Source of the DNA: Rhabditoides inermis
Taxonomy: Eukaryota; Nematoda; Chromadorea; Rhabditida; Rhabditidae
Assembly: GCA_963966185.1 (NCBI GenBank)
Contig: CAWZYM010000076.1
Span: 313,501 to 377,500 of the forward strand
Reading direction: 5' to 3'
DNA: 64,000 bases
Position 1 is the stretch's first letter; every line of letters begins with the position of its first letter. The notes under the pieces are model-generated. The model was not told the origin of the DNA and did no database searches. It worked only from the letters and a program-made list of their open reading frames with translations. The position numbers were made by a program, and so were the translations under genes. Shown here piece after piece: positions 26,254 through 38,652 of this stretch.

Positions 26254-26976
26254 TTAGAATCCGTCCTCATCAGTTTCTATGTGCTGAAGAGAGTCTCCAA
26301 CATCACAATACCCCGTGTACACACCACTAGGGCTAGGGAAACGGGCATGAATATCAGCAACAACGCAGTTAGAAAGCGGAAGCCTCTCACCAACTCCCCC
26401 CGCGCAATACCACGTCACAGCAGACACGCGATAAGAAGAGAAGCGCAATCGCCTAACAGAACAAGGTGAATGAGAAAGTAAATGCGACTCACTTGTTTTG
26501 TTCCTCTTCGTTCTCGGGCCAGACGAGCAGCGAGCGCGCCTCTCCCACTGTCGCACCCTTACCCATCGCGTCGAGCCTTCCCGCCGCGTACTGCATGTTA
26601 GCCACCTTCAGCAGCTGCAAACCGAATATAATGTATTATGATCTATACATTATTATTCGATATAGACGCGATTCACCTTAGGATCGAGCATAGAAGAGAA
26701 CTCGTTGCAGAGCGTGATGCACTGCGACCGCACATCATCACCACCCCACTGCAGAATGGTATCGCGAATCGCTTTACCGGCACGAGTGAGATCAGATGAC
26801 CAGAAAGAATGACAACAAAAATCATTTGCAGAAGGAACATTGTCAGATGAGTTGAAAATGCATTTTTCGCAACCACACTCGTTGACGGGTGCAACTTCGA
26901 AAAGTTTGACGAGAGCGGATTCACGTTTAATGTGAGCAAAATCCCTAATAGTAGGTTCAAAACTATACCCAGACAT
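26254..26976 (-). CDS. P2X7 C-terminal ('ballast')-like zinc/Cys protein carried by the transposon
   Basis: Exons on the minus strand, 26976-26677, 26614-26493 and 26452-26254, give 206 residues in phase. The Cys cluster NECGCEKC (C34, C36, C39), then CCH (54-56), matches the CRCGNC...CC cluster of the P2X7 cytoplasmic domain. QCITLCNEF, a Tyr-Arg pair (FSSYRVSAVTW), LSNCVV and ARFPSPSGVYTGY match the later conserved part (LPSCC, IRKEFP, GQYSGF). No ion-channel transmembrane segments precede it, so this is the free domain seen in many invertebrate proteins, not a receptor. Its role in the element is unknown: perhaps a DNA- or nucleotide-binding accessory protein. An acceptor (TTTTCAG) abuts the ATG. 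A possible 5' exon, MKICQ, lies outside the element at 27434-27420. Confidence 0.75.
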
Positions 26977-27252
26977 CTGAAAAGTAAAAAGAGTGAGTTA
27001 TGCATAATTAAAAACAACAAAATAACAAGAAATCAACAGAAAACGGCGAAATCAGCTGTTTCGTGTCAGCCTAACAGAATGGGGGCGTTGCCTAACATAC
27101 TGGAGGGTCCACCCCCGACGAGTTAGGCTGATCGGACAACGGAATCGTACTAAATAAATCAAATATGCAAATTTTTGAAGCCTCTCGAATTTTTCAATAT
27201 CGGAATCGAGCTCGAAACTATCACTTTAGTGCCTTTGACCGGCATTTCATTA

Positions 27253-27269
27253 TTCCCCGGAGTTCTTCT
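27253..27269 (-). repeat. Right terminal inverted repeat of the Kolobok-like element
   Basis: Exact inverted copy of the left repeat, followed by TTAA at 27270. Confidence 0.9.
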
Positions 27270-27273
27270 TTAA

Positions 27274-28361
27274 TAACAGAACATGGCCTTCCTCGCCCAC
27301 CAAGCCTGTCAGCAGTGCGCACGCGTTCCGAAACAAAACATAAGCTACATTACACAATTACGAAACTATAAACTAAATGATTAGGTCATAAACAAAATTA
27401 AAAACATGATAAAACTCACCTGACAAATCTTCATCCCGCTTACACGGCGTTCCACTTGCCGCCGATGAGTCTGGCACACCGCCATCTACTTCTACGATGA
27501 ACAGTACCACTGTAATTTTTTTTAAATATAATTAATTTGCATCGATATTATAAAAATACTATCAAAAACGTTCACGAAAACGATGCGCAAAAATGCGAAC
27601 ACGCTTAATAACAGCATACAACGGCGTAGTGTGGTGTTGTTATGTTCCAAGCAACGTTTTGTGTTATTACAGTTCATAGAATTGCAAAATAACAAACAAA
27701 AACAGAATAAAACAACAAAAAAAGAAACATTGATGATGCAGGTCAGCTGGCTGCTGGGCAAACGTAGTGTGGGGACAATCTGCAATAGTAACTTAGCGAG
27801 TGTGCGCGCAGACTGGGGACAATCCCATACACTACGAAATTTAAAAATCCTAATTCACATAGTCTGTTCATTTCCAGCATATAATTTATATATGAAAATT
27901 GACTGTGTTTTCATGTTCATTCACGAGGTAGTCGTAGTTTATACACAAAATTTAGAGTGGTATGCTCCTTTTAAAAAAAGAACTTTAAGATAAGCACTGC
28001 GAAGAACAGCGTACTTATTGCATCATGATTGAGCGAATGAGGGTCCTCGAAAAACAGCGCAGAGAAACAAGTGCATTTCCACAAATATACACGGCCTTAG
28101 TAAAGAGACACGCCGGGTTGGACCAACTCTATAACGTCCTTTATTAGCTTACTTCGAGATACCTTCCCATCTAACGTATAAGACAGCCGGCACCGGGTAC
28201 ACGCAGTGGCAGTCGATCGATCGATATTGGCAGAGTCGAACAAGAACGCGGGCAGAGACGCATACTCTCCCCCCCCCCCTCCTCTCGATTGATGAAGTGA
28301 ATCGACCGAAATCGATTGCGCATCATCACCTGCCAAGCGTCGCCGATCCGACCAGCAGCGG
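27274..28361. other. Non-coding flank of the transposon
   Basis: Contains a possible short host exon (27420-27434, minus) and, at 27583-27608, a 26-nt sequence identical to the left flank of the transposon up to and including TTAA. No gene supported. Confidence 0.5.
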
Positions 28362-29824
28362 ATGGATAGGAGATGTGAGGTGAGCGATTACCATGGTATG
28401 TATCTTATCAGTGAAACAATAGTATCAGTGTATAGGTCCAATTTATTTGCCGGTTTCCTTCTAGTTAGATTTCTTTTTGACAGCAGTTATTTATTTCAGT
28501 GGTGTATTGATCATTGTATCATTTTCTCATTGACACAGTTCGATCGCGTATTGCCACGTCCAATCAGGTATATACGTTGTGGATACGTTACTGGATACAG
28601 TTTTATGCGTTATCAGTCAACGGGCCACCGAGTGCAAGACGGGAGCGATCCGCTCGCACGTTCATATGTACACCCCGTTCGCATCTTCCCCCACAAGTCA
28701 CTGCGTTGCCAGGGTCATTTCGGCCAACACGGGAGGAGAGAGCGGCCGGTACGCACAGTGCCGCACAGTGCCATCGACCGGCCACGGAGCGAGCAGATGG
28801 GGAGGGAGACGCTCATGTGAGTACGATCTCTCTTTCCACTATAAGCAGCGTTGCAGGTCGAGCTGGATTGTGCCGGAGTGTGCGACGCTCCACCGGGGCA
28901 GACGCATCGGTCACCTTACCACGGGCAGCCACGCCGATCGATCCGCGGGAGAGACGGGAAAAGGGACGATCACCTTCCCACTCATAGGTAGTTGTAATCC
29001 GGTGTGCTTCACCATCTCATCTCAGGTTGTGTGACACGGCGCCGCGCCACTCGGCAGCGAGCCGCGCACACCCGCCACCCGCACCTCGCGACGAGCGACA
29101 TCGGCTCATCCCGATCCGCGGCACGACGCCACCACGTGGCGACGCGGCGAGCAGGTCGACGAGACGGCCACATTCGGTACGATGGGATAGCCGACCATTC
29201 AACGGTGGAACGGTAGTCAACATGGCCATTTACTGCAATCAGCGTGATTTCTGCAGTCAACGCAACTACTGTAGTCAGCGCGGTTACTGTACGCAGCGCG
29301 GTTACGGTAGTCAGCAGGCTTTTTGGTACGGTACAACAGTACGGTATCCAACAGTGATGCGCACGAGCGGTGATAACTGTGAACGTGAAGTTACTGACTG
29401 ATTCTGATGTCAACATTATGAGAACTGATAAGATGTTATTTGTTCCAGAACGTAGCGGACGAGACACGACCGACAGCGGCAGTCGATTATCCGAGACGAC
29501 GCGGTCCGAGGCACACCAACAGGGAGTCGCCACCACCAGGTGAGTACTCAATATGCATTGAGGTGCAGGCGGTTGTCCGGTCGATAGAGACTATGGGTAT
29601 GCTTATGGGCATACTGTGCTATCGAGAGACCGACGAGCGGATCGATATCCAGTCGATTGGGAAGGAGAGGGAGAGAGGAGAGACCTCACATCTTCTCTCT
29701 ATCCGGCGCCATCGATTGGAGAGGTACCGCCGAGCACTACTGGAGATTCAAGATCACCTCCCTCAGTATCGAACCAGCTGAGTCGATGATTTCTGTCACC
29801 GGATATGACGTAATTCGCGAGGAG
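28362..29824 (+). CDS. Putative Arg/Pro-rich multi-exon gene, unrecognised
   Basis: Open segments bounded by plausible splice sites: 28362-28379 (MDRRCE), about 28621-28816, 28857-28988, 29031-29215, 29448-29540, and a last one from about 29724 ending VTGYDVIREE before TGA at 29822. Composition is rich in Arg, Pro, Ser and His, and GC-rich. The frames do not all connect without guesses, so the exon chain is uncertain. One frame through 29222-29330 encodes five hexapeptides of the type (Y/F)C(S/N/T)QRG. No domain recognised. It could instead be a decayed mobile element or an untranslated transcript. Confidence 0.25.
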
Positions 29825-30003
29825 TGACAACGTCACTCCGGACAAGCGAGTGAAAGCGGACGAGCGGCGCGAGGGAAGCGAAAGAGTGGATGCTGCGACA
29901 TCGGGAGGAAAAAAGACGCGGGAGGCGTCAAGATGCCGGACGATGCGATGATGTGATGTCCGAAATCGATCCGAGGAGAGAACCCCACACTCTAGCGGAC
30001 CTG

Positions 30004-31546
30004 CGCTTTGGACTTCCAAGGATGTGGATTTCGATCAAACACGACTCCGGTTTTCACAACAGATGAGGGTCGAGCTGCGATTCTCCGTGCCATCTGGGTT
30101 TTCTTATTCTTTTTTCAAATTGTGGTATGGAGTTGACACAATCGGTCGATGTGTGGTGTGCGCCAACTGTGCCTGTTTCAGAGGTCGCCCATCAACCCGA
30201 CACGGCGCAGCTCAGGTTCGGTAGCAGTTGTTAGAAACGACGACTCAACCGCCGACCACGGACACACAGGTATCCCACGATGCGATAAGGTAACTGTTCA
30301 GCGGGATGAAGAGTGATATGAAGAGTGAGGTTGCGTGCACTTTGGTCAGCGAGCGCAGTGACTTCCAGCGGAATCGAAACAAGTACAAGTCTCTCTAGTA
30401 CCCGATAACCCGGAAGAGTGCCGCAACAAGAGATGCGACTGCGACATAAAATGCGACACCGACAAAAGGTGCGACGCCAACTGATTCCAAGTTGCGCTAG
30501 ACGACCAGTCAGATCTATTCAACGGCGGGTGCATTTAGATAGCCATCGATTAGCGATGCCAGTATGGTACTAGAGTCAGTTCCGGAGTTCTCACATGTTC
30601 TCTTCAGGCAACGGGCAAGAAGCTGCTGCACGGCGCCGCGGCGCACATTGCGACGCCTGTAGCCGTGAAGGAGCCGGAGGGCCAGCCCACCAGGCCATAT
30701 GGAGGCGACGAGACACTGCGAGTGCTACGCTGCTCTACATGCCACGCCAGTGAACCAACGTGTGCGCTTCGCCACCCTCCCCGATGCGTCCCATCGTGGA
30801 AGGGAAGAGATACAGGTATCACAACCGAGTAATCAATATCGATCGATGACTACGGTAGTCAGCGTGTGCATATTGCTTTGAACAGTGTTCCATCCTCTTG
30901 TTCAGGTAGCGACTCGCAGCGGCAGCTGGCCTGCGGGCATTTCCAGCAGGGAGTACAGCAGCGGACAGCGGCCACCGAGGGCGCCAAGTCGAGTCGAGTC
31001 GAGGGAACCGCCAAGGCGACATGGGCAAGGTATACGGTATTGATTGGAGTACGATGGATCTGTGTGGAAACTAACACATTCCATTCAGGTGCTGAGAGTT
31101 CCAGTATCGAACTGCGATGGAACCGAGATGCGCAGTCAAGATGCGACTCTCAGTTCTCCCACTAAGAACCAAGCCTGCCAAGTGGCAAGTGTGCCGCGCC
31201 AAGCGCGCCAAGATCCAGCTGCTCAGTCGGAGTCAGCCGCGCACTCAGCCGCCCGGCGACGCACTCAAGATTAAGAACGGAGTCAGCGGGACTCGGCGCA
31301 CCAACCTGCCCTTCACCTTACTTAGGTAACTGGAATGGGGTAGGCGAGAGTGTGTGGGTGAGAGAAATAGTTGAGGCTCGACTTTCGATGGATGGGTTCA
31401 AATCCAGTCTGTCGGGAGCCGGACTCATCAAAGGGGGGAGGTGTGACAGAGAGACACTCTCTGTCTGTCGCATCTCACTCTACGGGAGAAAGAGACGCTC
31501 CGAGTCTATTCTGATCACTGATTGCAGCCAACGGCATGGCGGGTGA
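30004..31546 (+). CDS. Putative second Arg/Gln-rich gene, unrecognised
   Basis: The best exons are 30608-30815 (opens ATGKKLLHGAAAHIATP; contains LRCSTCHASEPTC) and 30906-31029 (opens GSDSQRQLACGHFQQ), which join in phase. The next exon, from about 31092, gives a stop at once in that phase, yet a different frame stays open to 31325 (contains KPAKWQVCRAKRAKIQ) and joins a last exon at 31530-31546. Either the gene ends at about 31097 or a boundary is wrong. A 5' exon may start at ATG 30021. No family recognised. Confidence 0.3.
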
Positions 31547-31837
31547 TCTACTGATACACCAGCGGAAAGCGCGGGACGAACGTCGCTCGTCCATTGGCCG
31601 AGGCGCCTCTACCCGCCCCGCCCCCTTTCCTATAAGCCCCCATCCCGACTCAGTAAGGGGTTCATTACGGCGGTAGCTGATGCCCAGTCACCAGTCCTGA
31701 GACCACCGGTCCAATCACAGACCACCTCTCTCTCTCTTGAGGGGTGTCGTCCCCGCGTCCCAACTTATGTCTTCCCCTTGTGTCTATCTATTCTGTGCCT
31801 ATTGTGTGTGCGATGCGAGATAAACATGCTGTAACAC

Positions 31838-31981
31838 TCCTACTGTAACACTCATCTTTGCAAAAACATCAAACTATTATGATAGCGTAACACTTATCTT
31901 GGCAAGAAGATCAAATTATTCTCCAACTGTAACATTTATCATTTATCTTTGCACGAAGATGAAATTAATCTCCTACCGTAA
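31838..31981. repeat. Minisatellite (about 46-52 bp period) around the LINE insertion
   Basis: Imperfect units of the form GTAACACTTATCTTTGC then AAGAAGATCAAATTATTCTC. The array continues after the LINE at 33551-33590, and related units occur at 10360-10440. Confidence 0.75.
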
Positions 31982-33550
31982 GCGGTGATATCACCCATTC
32001 AGAAAGTGGAACACCCACAGCACCCAGTCGATTTCCGACCGGTGTCACTGCTTCCTATTGTGAGCAAGATGGCAGAAGAGTACGTGTTTGGAATGATGGT
32101 TGGAGAGGTTGACCGGAAGCTATCTCCGAATCAGTTCGGATTCAGGAAGGGAAGGAGCACTGTGGATGCGGTACTGAGTTTCCAGTATGGAATGAGCGAG
32201 TGCCTGCAGAGTTGTAAGAGGAAGGCTGCTCGGGCTGTTGCAGTGTTTTTCGATATTTCGAAAGCATTCGATACGATCCCTCTTGGACATTTGGTAAAAG
32301 TTCTAAGACATGAATTCAACCTTGCCGATTCGTACCTCAGATTGATGAAAGATTATCTGTCTAACAGGAGGATGCGAGTGCGAGTGAACGGGACTCTGAG
32401 TGAAGAGAAGGAGGTTGTAAGTGGAGTTCCGCAGGGAAGTATCCTAGGACCACTTCTATTCAATTGTTATGTGAATCGTGTGGGGTCGATACAATTGAAT
32501 GAAGGGGCGCGCATTGTTCAATACGCCGACGATACGGTGTATGTCTCTCGGTATCTTACCGATAGAGACAAGGAGAATGCACAAGAAGATGTGGAGAAAC
32601 TGAGTGGGCTCTTCTCAGAGATGGGAATGAAGCTGAATGCGGGAAAGTGCAAGGTGATTCGAATGGGAGTGTATGAGAAGGAACCAGATTTCGAGGTAAA
32701 TCTGCACATTGGTGGAACAGAGCTCGAGTGCACTAGCCAGTACAAGTATCTCGGAGTGGCAATTGATCCTCTGATGAACTTCAGTGGTCACGTGGCTGAG
32801 AGAGTGACGAAGGCTCGCCAAGCCATTGGTGCTTTGGTGCGAACTATGAGGAAGTGGGCTCCTCGAAGCGCCCTCGAGAAAGTGTACAAGGCGTGTATTG
32901 AGCCAGGACTGCTATATGCAGCAGAAGGATGGTTTCCTGCAAACGAGACGGACAGGGCAAGACTCGAAAGAGTGAATGTGCATGCAGCGAGGCTGGTGCA
33001 GAATGATTTCACGTCATCGGATGACCGAGTGCTAGAGAAGGCCAAGTGGAATACGGTAAAGAAGACCGTGAGCGAGAGAAGGAGGGTGCTCATGTGGAAT
33101 TATGTGCACGGAGTGAGAGCCCCTCCAGATGGAATGCTGGTCCTGGTGTCGGACAGCGGAGTGAGAAGGACAGCACGCGGTGGCCACTCACTGAGAGTGA
33201 TGGAGCCTGTGGTGACAAGTGCGAGATTGCACGACTACCCGGTGAACGAGTTGAGAAGGCTATGGAATGCCCTACCGGAGAAGGCTGTATTGGAGGAGAC
33301 CAAACAGTCGTTCAAGCGTGCTGTCAAGAATCTGTGAATTTGTGACCGTCGGAGACGGTGTTTTATCCTACTAACAGTTGCTTTTATCGACTAGCGTGCT
33401 TATATAGCACGTTGGTTGAACTAATCTAGTTCTCACAGTCGTTATAATCCAAGGCTCTGTCTTGTTTTCGGCTGAGAACAATTGGTACGGCTATATCCTC
33501 GTTACTCTCTATGAGTAGTGAGATAAACGCAATACCAACAATAAAAAAAA
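31982..33550 (+). mobile_element. 5'-truncated non-LTR retrotransposon (LINE)
   Basis: A reverse-transcriptase frame, a short 3' UTR and a terminal A run (to 33550) are bounded by the same 7-mer ACCGTAA at 31975-31981 and 33551-33557, which fits a target-site duplication. The endonuclease and the first RT block are missing. The duplication sits in a repeat array, so it may be partly fortuitous. Confidence 0.8.
31985..33337 (+). pseudogene. LINE reverse transcriptase, N-terminally truncated
   Basis: An uninterrupted 450-codon frame begins without an initiator. It carries DFRPVSLLPIVSKM, NQFGFRKGRST, FFDISKAFDTI, SGVPQGSILGPLLF and VQYADDTVYV (YADD active site at 32522-32533), then the thumb/connection region up to a TGA at 33335. 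The first in-frame ATG is at 32068. Order and spacing match RTs of the jockey/CR1 type broadly; the clade was not determined. The endonuclease and motif 0 are absent, so it is a dead-on-arrival copy, although no stop has yet accumulated. Confidence 0.85.
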
Positions 33551-33900
33551 ACCGTAACACTTATCTTTGCAAGAAGACACAACGGATTCACGCTATAAAT
33601 GGATACTAATAAAGTACCAATCACACGTTCACATCCCAGTCCTTGGACAAAGACTGTTTTGTATTATACTGTTCTCGTGTTTTGCGAAAATCAGACACCA
33701 AATCAGCACCCCGTCAGCGAGCACATTTGAATATGATATGATTTATTCATTCATACATTTTTATATTACAAAAAAACAAACAAAAAAGTATTACACAAGG
33801 CTGACATATGTCATAGTTCATATACATTGAGATGGCTATACGAAGTGGCGTTTGCTCACGAGTTAAAAAATCAATTGGAAATAACAAGTTATCGATCGTT

Positions 33901-35778
33901 TCATGCGTGCGGCACATGGATCTCAGACTTCTTGTTCTTTATCTCAAGCCACAACTCAGCCCTTCCATCCTTGTATGAATCATTCATCTTAGAAGAAAGG
34001 GAAATGGACAGGTGTTGCTGCGGGTTCTCCTGGAATCAATCGATAACCAATGTATAATCAATCAATATCTCACCGCTGTCGCCGGCTTCCACCTCTCGTG
34101 GCCCTCGAGAGGGCGCTGCGATTCCACGTCGTCCGGAGAGCCGTTCGGAGTGCTCAAATGACGTCATTCGAGAGAGAAAGAGAGAGAGAGAGGGGAGAGA
34201 GAGAGAGAGTGCGAAAGAGAGGGAGGGAGAAAGGCAGAGAAAAAAGGAGGATAATGCCGTCATACCCGTATTTGGCGAAGTTGCTCCACAGCGTGCACGT
34301 GTAGTCGAGCATCTTCAGGTCCTCGGCGGTGAAGCGGAAGTCGTTGATGATTCCCACGTTGAAGATGTACGACAGCTCCGTGCAGTGCGTCGCCGCTGTA
34401 GCCACGCCCACTTAGACTCCGCCCATCGTATCCCCGCCCACTTAGACTCCGCCCATCGTACCCCGGTCACTCACCCTTGAACGGCAACTTCAGTCCGACC
34501 AACGTACCCCACATCTTTGGGTTGCAGTGGTCGAACGAGTAGAAGTAGACCTGTAGTGACGACATGATACGATGACGTCATTGTGACGTCACTCACCGGC
34601 TGCGGGTTGGGGTGGTCGAGACTCTCGCGTACGAGCAACTGGCACCCGACGTTGAGGAACATATCAGAGAAGAGCTAAAGAATAATCAGGTCCCGCCCTC
34701 TTTCGCCACGCCTACCTCACAGTGAGCGCGCTGGAGCGTTAGCTTGTCGTTCTCCTGGGTCACGTCAACGTACTGAAATGTCGAATTAGGCTCCGCCTCT
34801 GCAGAGCCCGCCCCCTCGCCCACCTTGGCGAGCATTTTCTCTCGCAGCTGCTTGAAGTCGTTAGGGTGATCTGCCTCGCGGATTTGATGCGCTATGATTT
34901 CCTCCATTTTGGAAATCGAAGATGACGAATCCATGATCACTGGAAGAAAGATAAATGTAACCACATTTAAATTGGATTGTAAAAAGATTAAAAGACCCTC
35001 ATTATCGGAATGTTCTCACACTCAAGTAGCGGCCAGTCTCTTTAAACTACTGCCAGAATGCCTCCCAACTATCTCCGCAACGCCTTGCAAAACGCCTTCC
35101 AACTTGCCTTGCAACTACTCCCAACTACTCCCGAAATACCCCCAATCACTTCAAACTACTTTCGAATGCCCTTCAAATACTTCGAACTACTTCGGAAACG
35201 GTTTTCGAAGAGACTGTCCACGCTTCTTCATGTTAGTAGTGAACGATGCAGAAAAAAACAAAACGAGCTGAAACGGCATACTAACGAATACGTACTCATG
35301 ATGAGTCCTTCCTGCTCGCAGCATCCGACGAGCTTGGGCTTGGCGGGCGCCTCCCTGCGCAAATCCGGGATCGGCTTCGGAATGAAGACGCCGTCGAGGC
35401 GAGGACCGATCTCCGTCGACATCTCCTTCTGTAGAGAAAGACCGTCTCCCTCTTTCCCCCCTCCTCTCCCTCACCATCTTCGGGTCCAGACTCATGGCTG
35501 TGGCGAACTTGTGGGCGTCTAGTTGCCGAAGTTGCTGAACGACCTAAAAAGGAGTTTGTAAAATATTTGTTTATTAAAAAGGAAACTCACCGTCTCCGCA
35601 CTTCTCGCTGTGTTCACGCCGTGCTTGGCGGCCAGCTCCCTGTAATACACTACAATAGCCCCGCCCACTCAAGCCCCGCCCACCTGCAAATCTCGACGGC
35701 GTTCTTGCTTAGCGCCCAGTCGCAGCTCGCATTGCCCGCCATAGGGATAACTTTGTGGAACAGATCTGGAAATAGACT

Positions 35779-35852
<74 letters not shown>

Positions 35853-35989
35853 CTCACCCCTACTCTCCGGACTGATACTGAGTAGATCGACGCTGGCTCC
35901 TCCCGCTGACTGACCCATCACAGTCACATTTGATGGGTCGCCGTTGAAAGAAGCGATGTTCTCCTGCAGATGACGTCATTTGAGGGGAG

Positions 35990-36064
<75 letters not shown>

Positions 36065-36702
36065 GGAGGTCAGACGTACCTGCACCCATCTGAGGGCGAA
36101 TGTCTGATCGTATAGGGCGAGGTTGTCTGGCACGGAGTCATCGCCGCTCGACCAGAATCCGAGATATCCGAGGCGGTACTGAATAGTCACCACCACCACT
36201 CCCTTCGTCACCTGCAAAACACTAGTGATATTGATTTTTCTTCTTTTTTTTTTGGTTTAGCCGGTTGAATCCGGGGTCTTCCTAGTCGAGAACAATACAG
36301 AGATAGGGAAGAAAGGTTTATGAGCATTCATTTATTCCGAAGTTTTTAGTTTGTGTTTTGTGTCATGTCTGTACTCATAGATATTCGTACTCACCAAATG
36401 CTTGGACACTCCGATGTCGCCGTATTTGACCGCACTGTCGCTCACAAACGCCCCGCCGTGCACGAAGACCTAGAGAGGGAATATGAGAGAAGGAAAGAGA
36501 GAAAGAGATAGAGAACGAGGGAGAGAGAGAGAGAGAAAGGGAGAGGAGGGGAGAGAGAGCCTCACCATAACCGGGAAACCCTTGTCGTTGTCCGGAGACC
36601 AGACGGGAGTGAATACATTGAGGTAGAGGTTGTCTTCCGACACCGGGCCGCTCTGTAAAGGAGTAAAGGGTAGATGAGTGTATTGTTAACCGTATCAGAG
36701 AA

Positions 36703-36743
<41 letters not shown>

Positions 36744-37025
36744 GGAGACCCACATGCCACTTTTCCCAGAAGAGTCTATCGTTCTGCATGCCTCTGTTTG
36801 CGAACGAGGTGCACTCTCGCACAGTCGACCACGGCTCCGGGGCTTGCGGGTGCTGCACATCCATTGTTTACATTAAAATCAAGTACACATATGTTGTATT
36901 GAGTCAAATGTTCAGGTTTACCTTGAACCTGAGGTCGCCGACGGGCGGGGCCGCGAAGGGAATTCCCTGGAAGGCATCGACCTGCTTCTCGCCAGAGTGG
37001 ACCAGACGACGACCTGCATGACGTC

Positions 37026-37064
<39 letters not shown>

Positions 37065-37535
37065 TTCTCTCTCTCTCTCTCTCCTTTCTCTCTCTCCTCT
37101 CTAAGATCTCTGATATTCCAGCTGTCCATGCTCTTTGTAGTTATCGTGTGCTTATCTCGTCTCCTCTTTCATCACATGCACAGAGTGATATATGGCACGT
37201 CATCAGACGATTAGGTGATTAGGAATCAATGCGAAAGATAACAAGAATTTGATGGGAAATTAAATTTCAAGCAACATAATGAAATAGTACAATTTCTCAA
37301 AAACTGCTCTATTGATCACAACAAAATTGCAAACCGATGCATCAGTATATAAACGTTTTCTGTACAATATGGTTTACTGACTGCTAATAGAACACTTGTA
37401 TTTGTTCGACCCAATCAAACAAGTGAAACTTTCATTTATGGAAAATGTCTCACCAATAATCGGACCATAGGTAGTGACGACTTGCCTGCTCGGAGGGCAG
37501 GGATCCTCGAATAGGTGAGACACAGAGTGACCCAT
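33901..37535 (-). CDS. Carboxylesterase/cholinesterase-family protein (type-B), 18 exons
   Basis: Minus-strand exons from 37535-37454 and 37013-36922 down to 34152-34074 and 34029-33901; all 18 keep phase and give 556 residues. Landmarks: VVTTYGPIIG, FQGIPFAAPPVG, SEDNLYLNVF, VFVHGGAFVSD (oxyanion hole), [14 protein letters not shown], the nucleophile elbow GQSAG (S208) and ATHCTELSYIF (H448). It hydrolyses carboxylic esters. No clear signal peptide or ER-retention tail was seen. The C-terminus is unusual, ending KSEIHVPHA. The chosen ATG has an acceptor 4 nt upstream; an ATG at 37613 is the alternative. Paralogue of the gene at 51589. Confidence 0.88.
35779..35848. repeat. (CT)n microsatellite in a carboxylesterase intron
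   Basis: About 30 CT units on the plus strand, which read as GA after the donor GTGAGGAG on the sense strand. Confidence 0.95.
35993..36062. repeat. (GA)n microsatellite in a carboxylesterase intron
   Basis: About 32 GA units on the plus strand, which read as CT on the gene's sense strand. Confidence 0.95.
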
Positions 37536-37854
37536 CTCACTGAACGGATACACAACAACATCTGATAGAACTGCGTGGAATGCACACACATGAACGACTC
37601 GAAGAGTTTTCAAACGATTTGCGTGACCATAAGAAAACAGACAAAGTACATGAAAGGTTTATAGGCACACAACACGTTGTGAGTCATGGTCGAAATCCAA
37701 CAGCAAGCGGTTTTGAATTACCAATGAGGTGCCTTTCTCAAATGCACAAGAAGGCATATTCAAGTAGTTATGCGATCATAAATCTGAACAAACACTATAA
37801 GCACACATATTTTTGGCAGCGGTGGGAACAAGGATGCGACTGTGAGAGAATTGG

Positions 37855-37910
<56 letters not shown>

Positions 37911-38417
37911 GGGAGGGAGAGGGAGTGCGATTTTAATAGACAACGCAATTTCACACCAGAGTGATATATGCGATCGTTATGTGATCGATTCCGGCTGTTT
38001 GACATGACTATTTTGGAAGAGCGAGCGAGCAGAGGGGAGGGGGGGGGGGGATTTCAGCATACAAGTCACACTATAATCCGCACCACAAACCCACCCTGCC
38101 AAATATGGTCCTGCTGGTTTTAGAGGCAGCAAGTGCGTTAATGGTTTGAACTGACCAACAGAGCACTGACTGTGTTTTGGGAATCGCATCATTGACTGGT
38201 TGATAAGAGGGGTTTGAACAACAAACACCACACGGGCGGACCGCCTACAGGACAGATACACAATCAATGGCTATCAACACGTTTATCATTTGAAATGAAG
38301 GCGGAAACACGCAATTTGTACACATTATTGGACAGTTTCGAAGAGAGACTACATGCTCATACATAGTTATGGACAGACATGGTCAGCTGAGAGAGAGAGG
38401 AGGGAGAGAGAGAGAGA

Positions 38418-38472
<55 letters not shown>

Positions 38473-38652
38473 GGAGGGAGAAAGAGACCGGTTTGTCAGA
38501 CCAGAGCACTACTAATCTCGGTAATTACTATGCTACATTATAGCGATGAGTAGTTCAAACACGATGTGATATGATGTCATGACTGGCTACAAAGTGAACT
38601 GATAAACGAGGTTGTTTCGAAGACGTCGTTGAGAAGGATGACGTGAGGACGT
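37536..38652. other. Intergenic region with GA tracts
   Basis: Contains GA microsatellites at 37853-37900 and 38417-38470 and no supported exon. Confidence 0.5.

Noticed and set aside
26254..26976. A true P2X receptor
   Set aside because: No transmembrane segments or P2X ectodomain; only the cytoplasmic ballast-like part is present.
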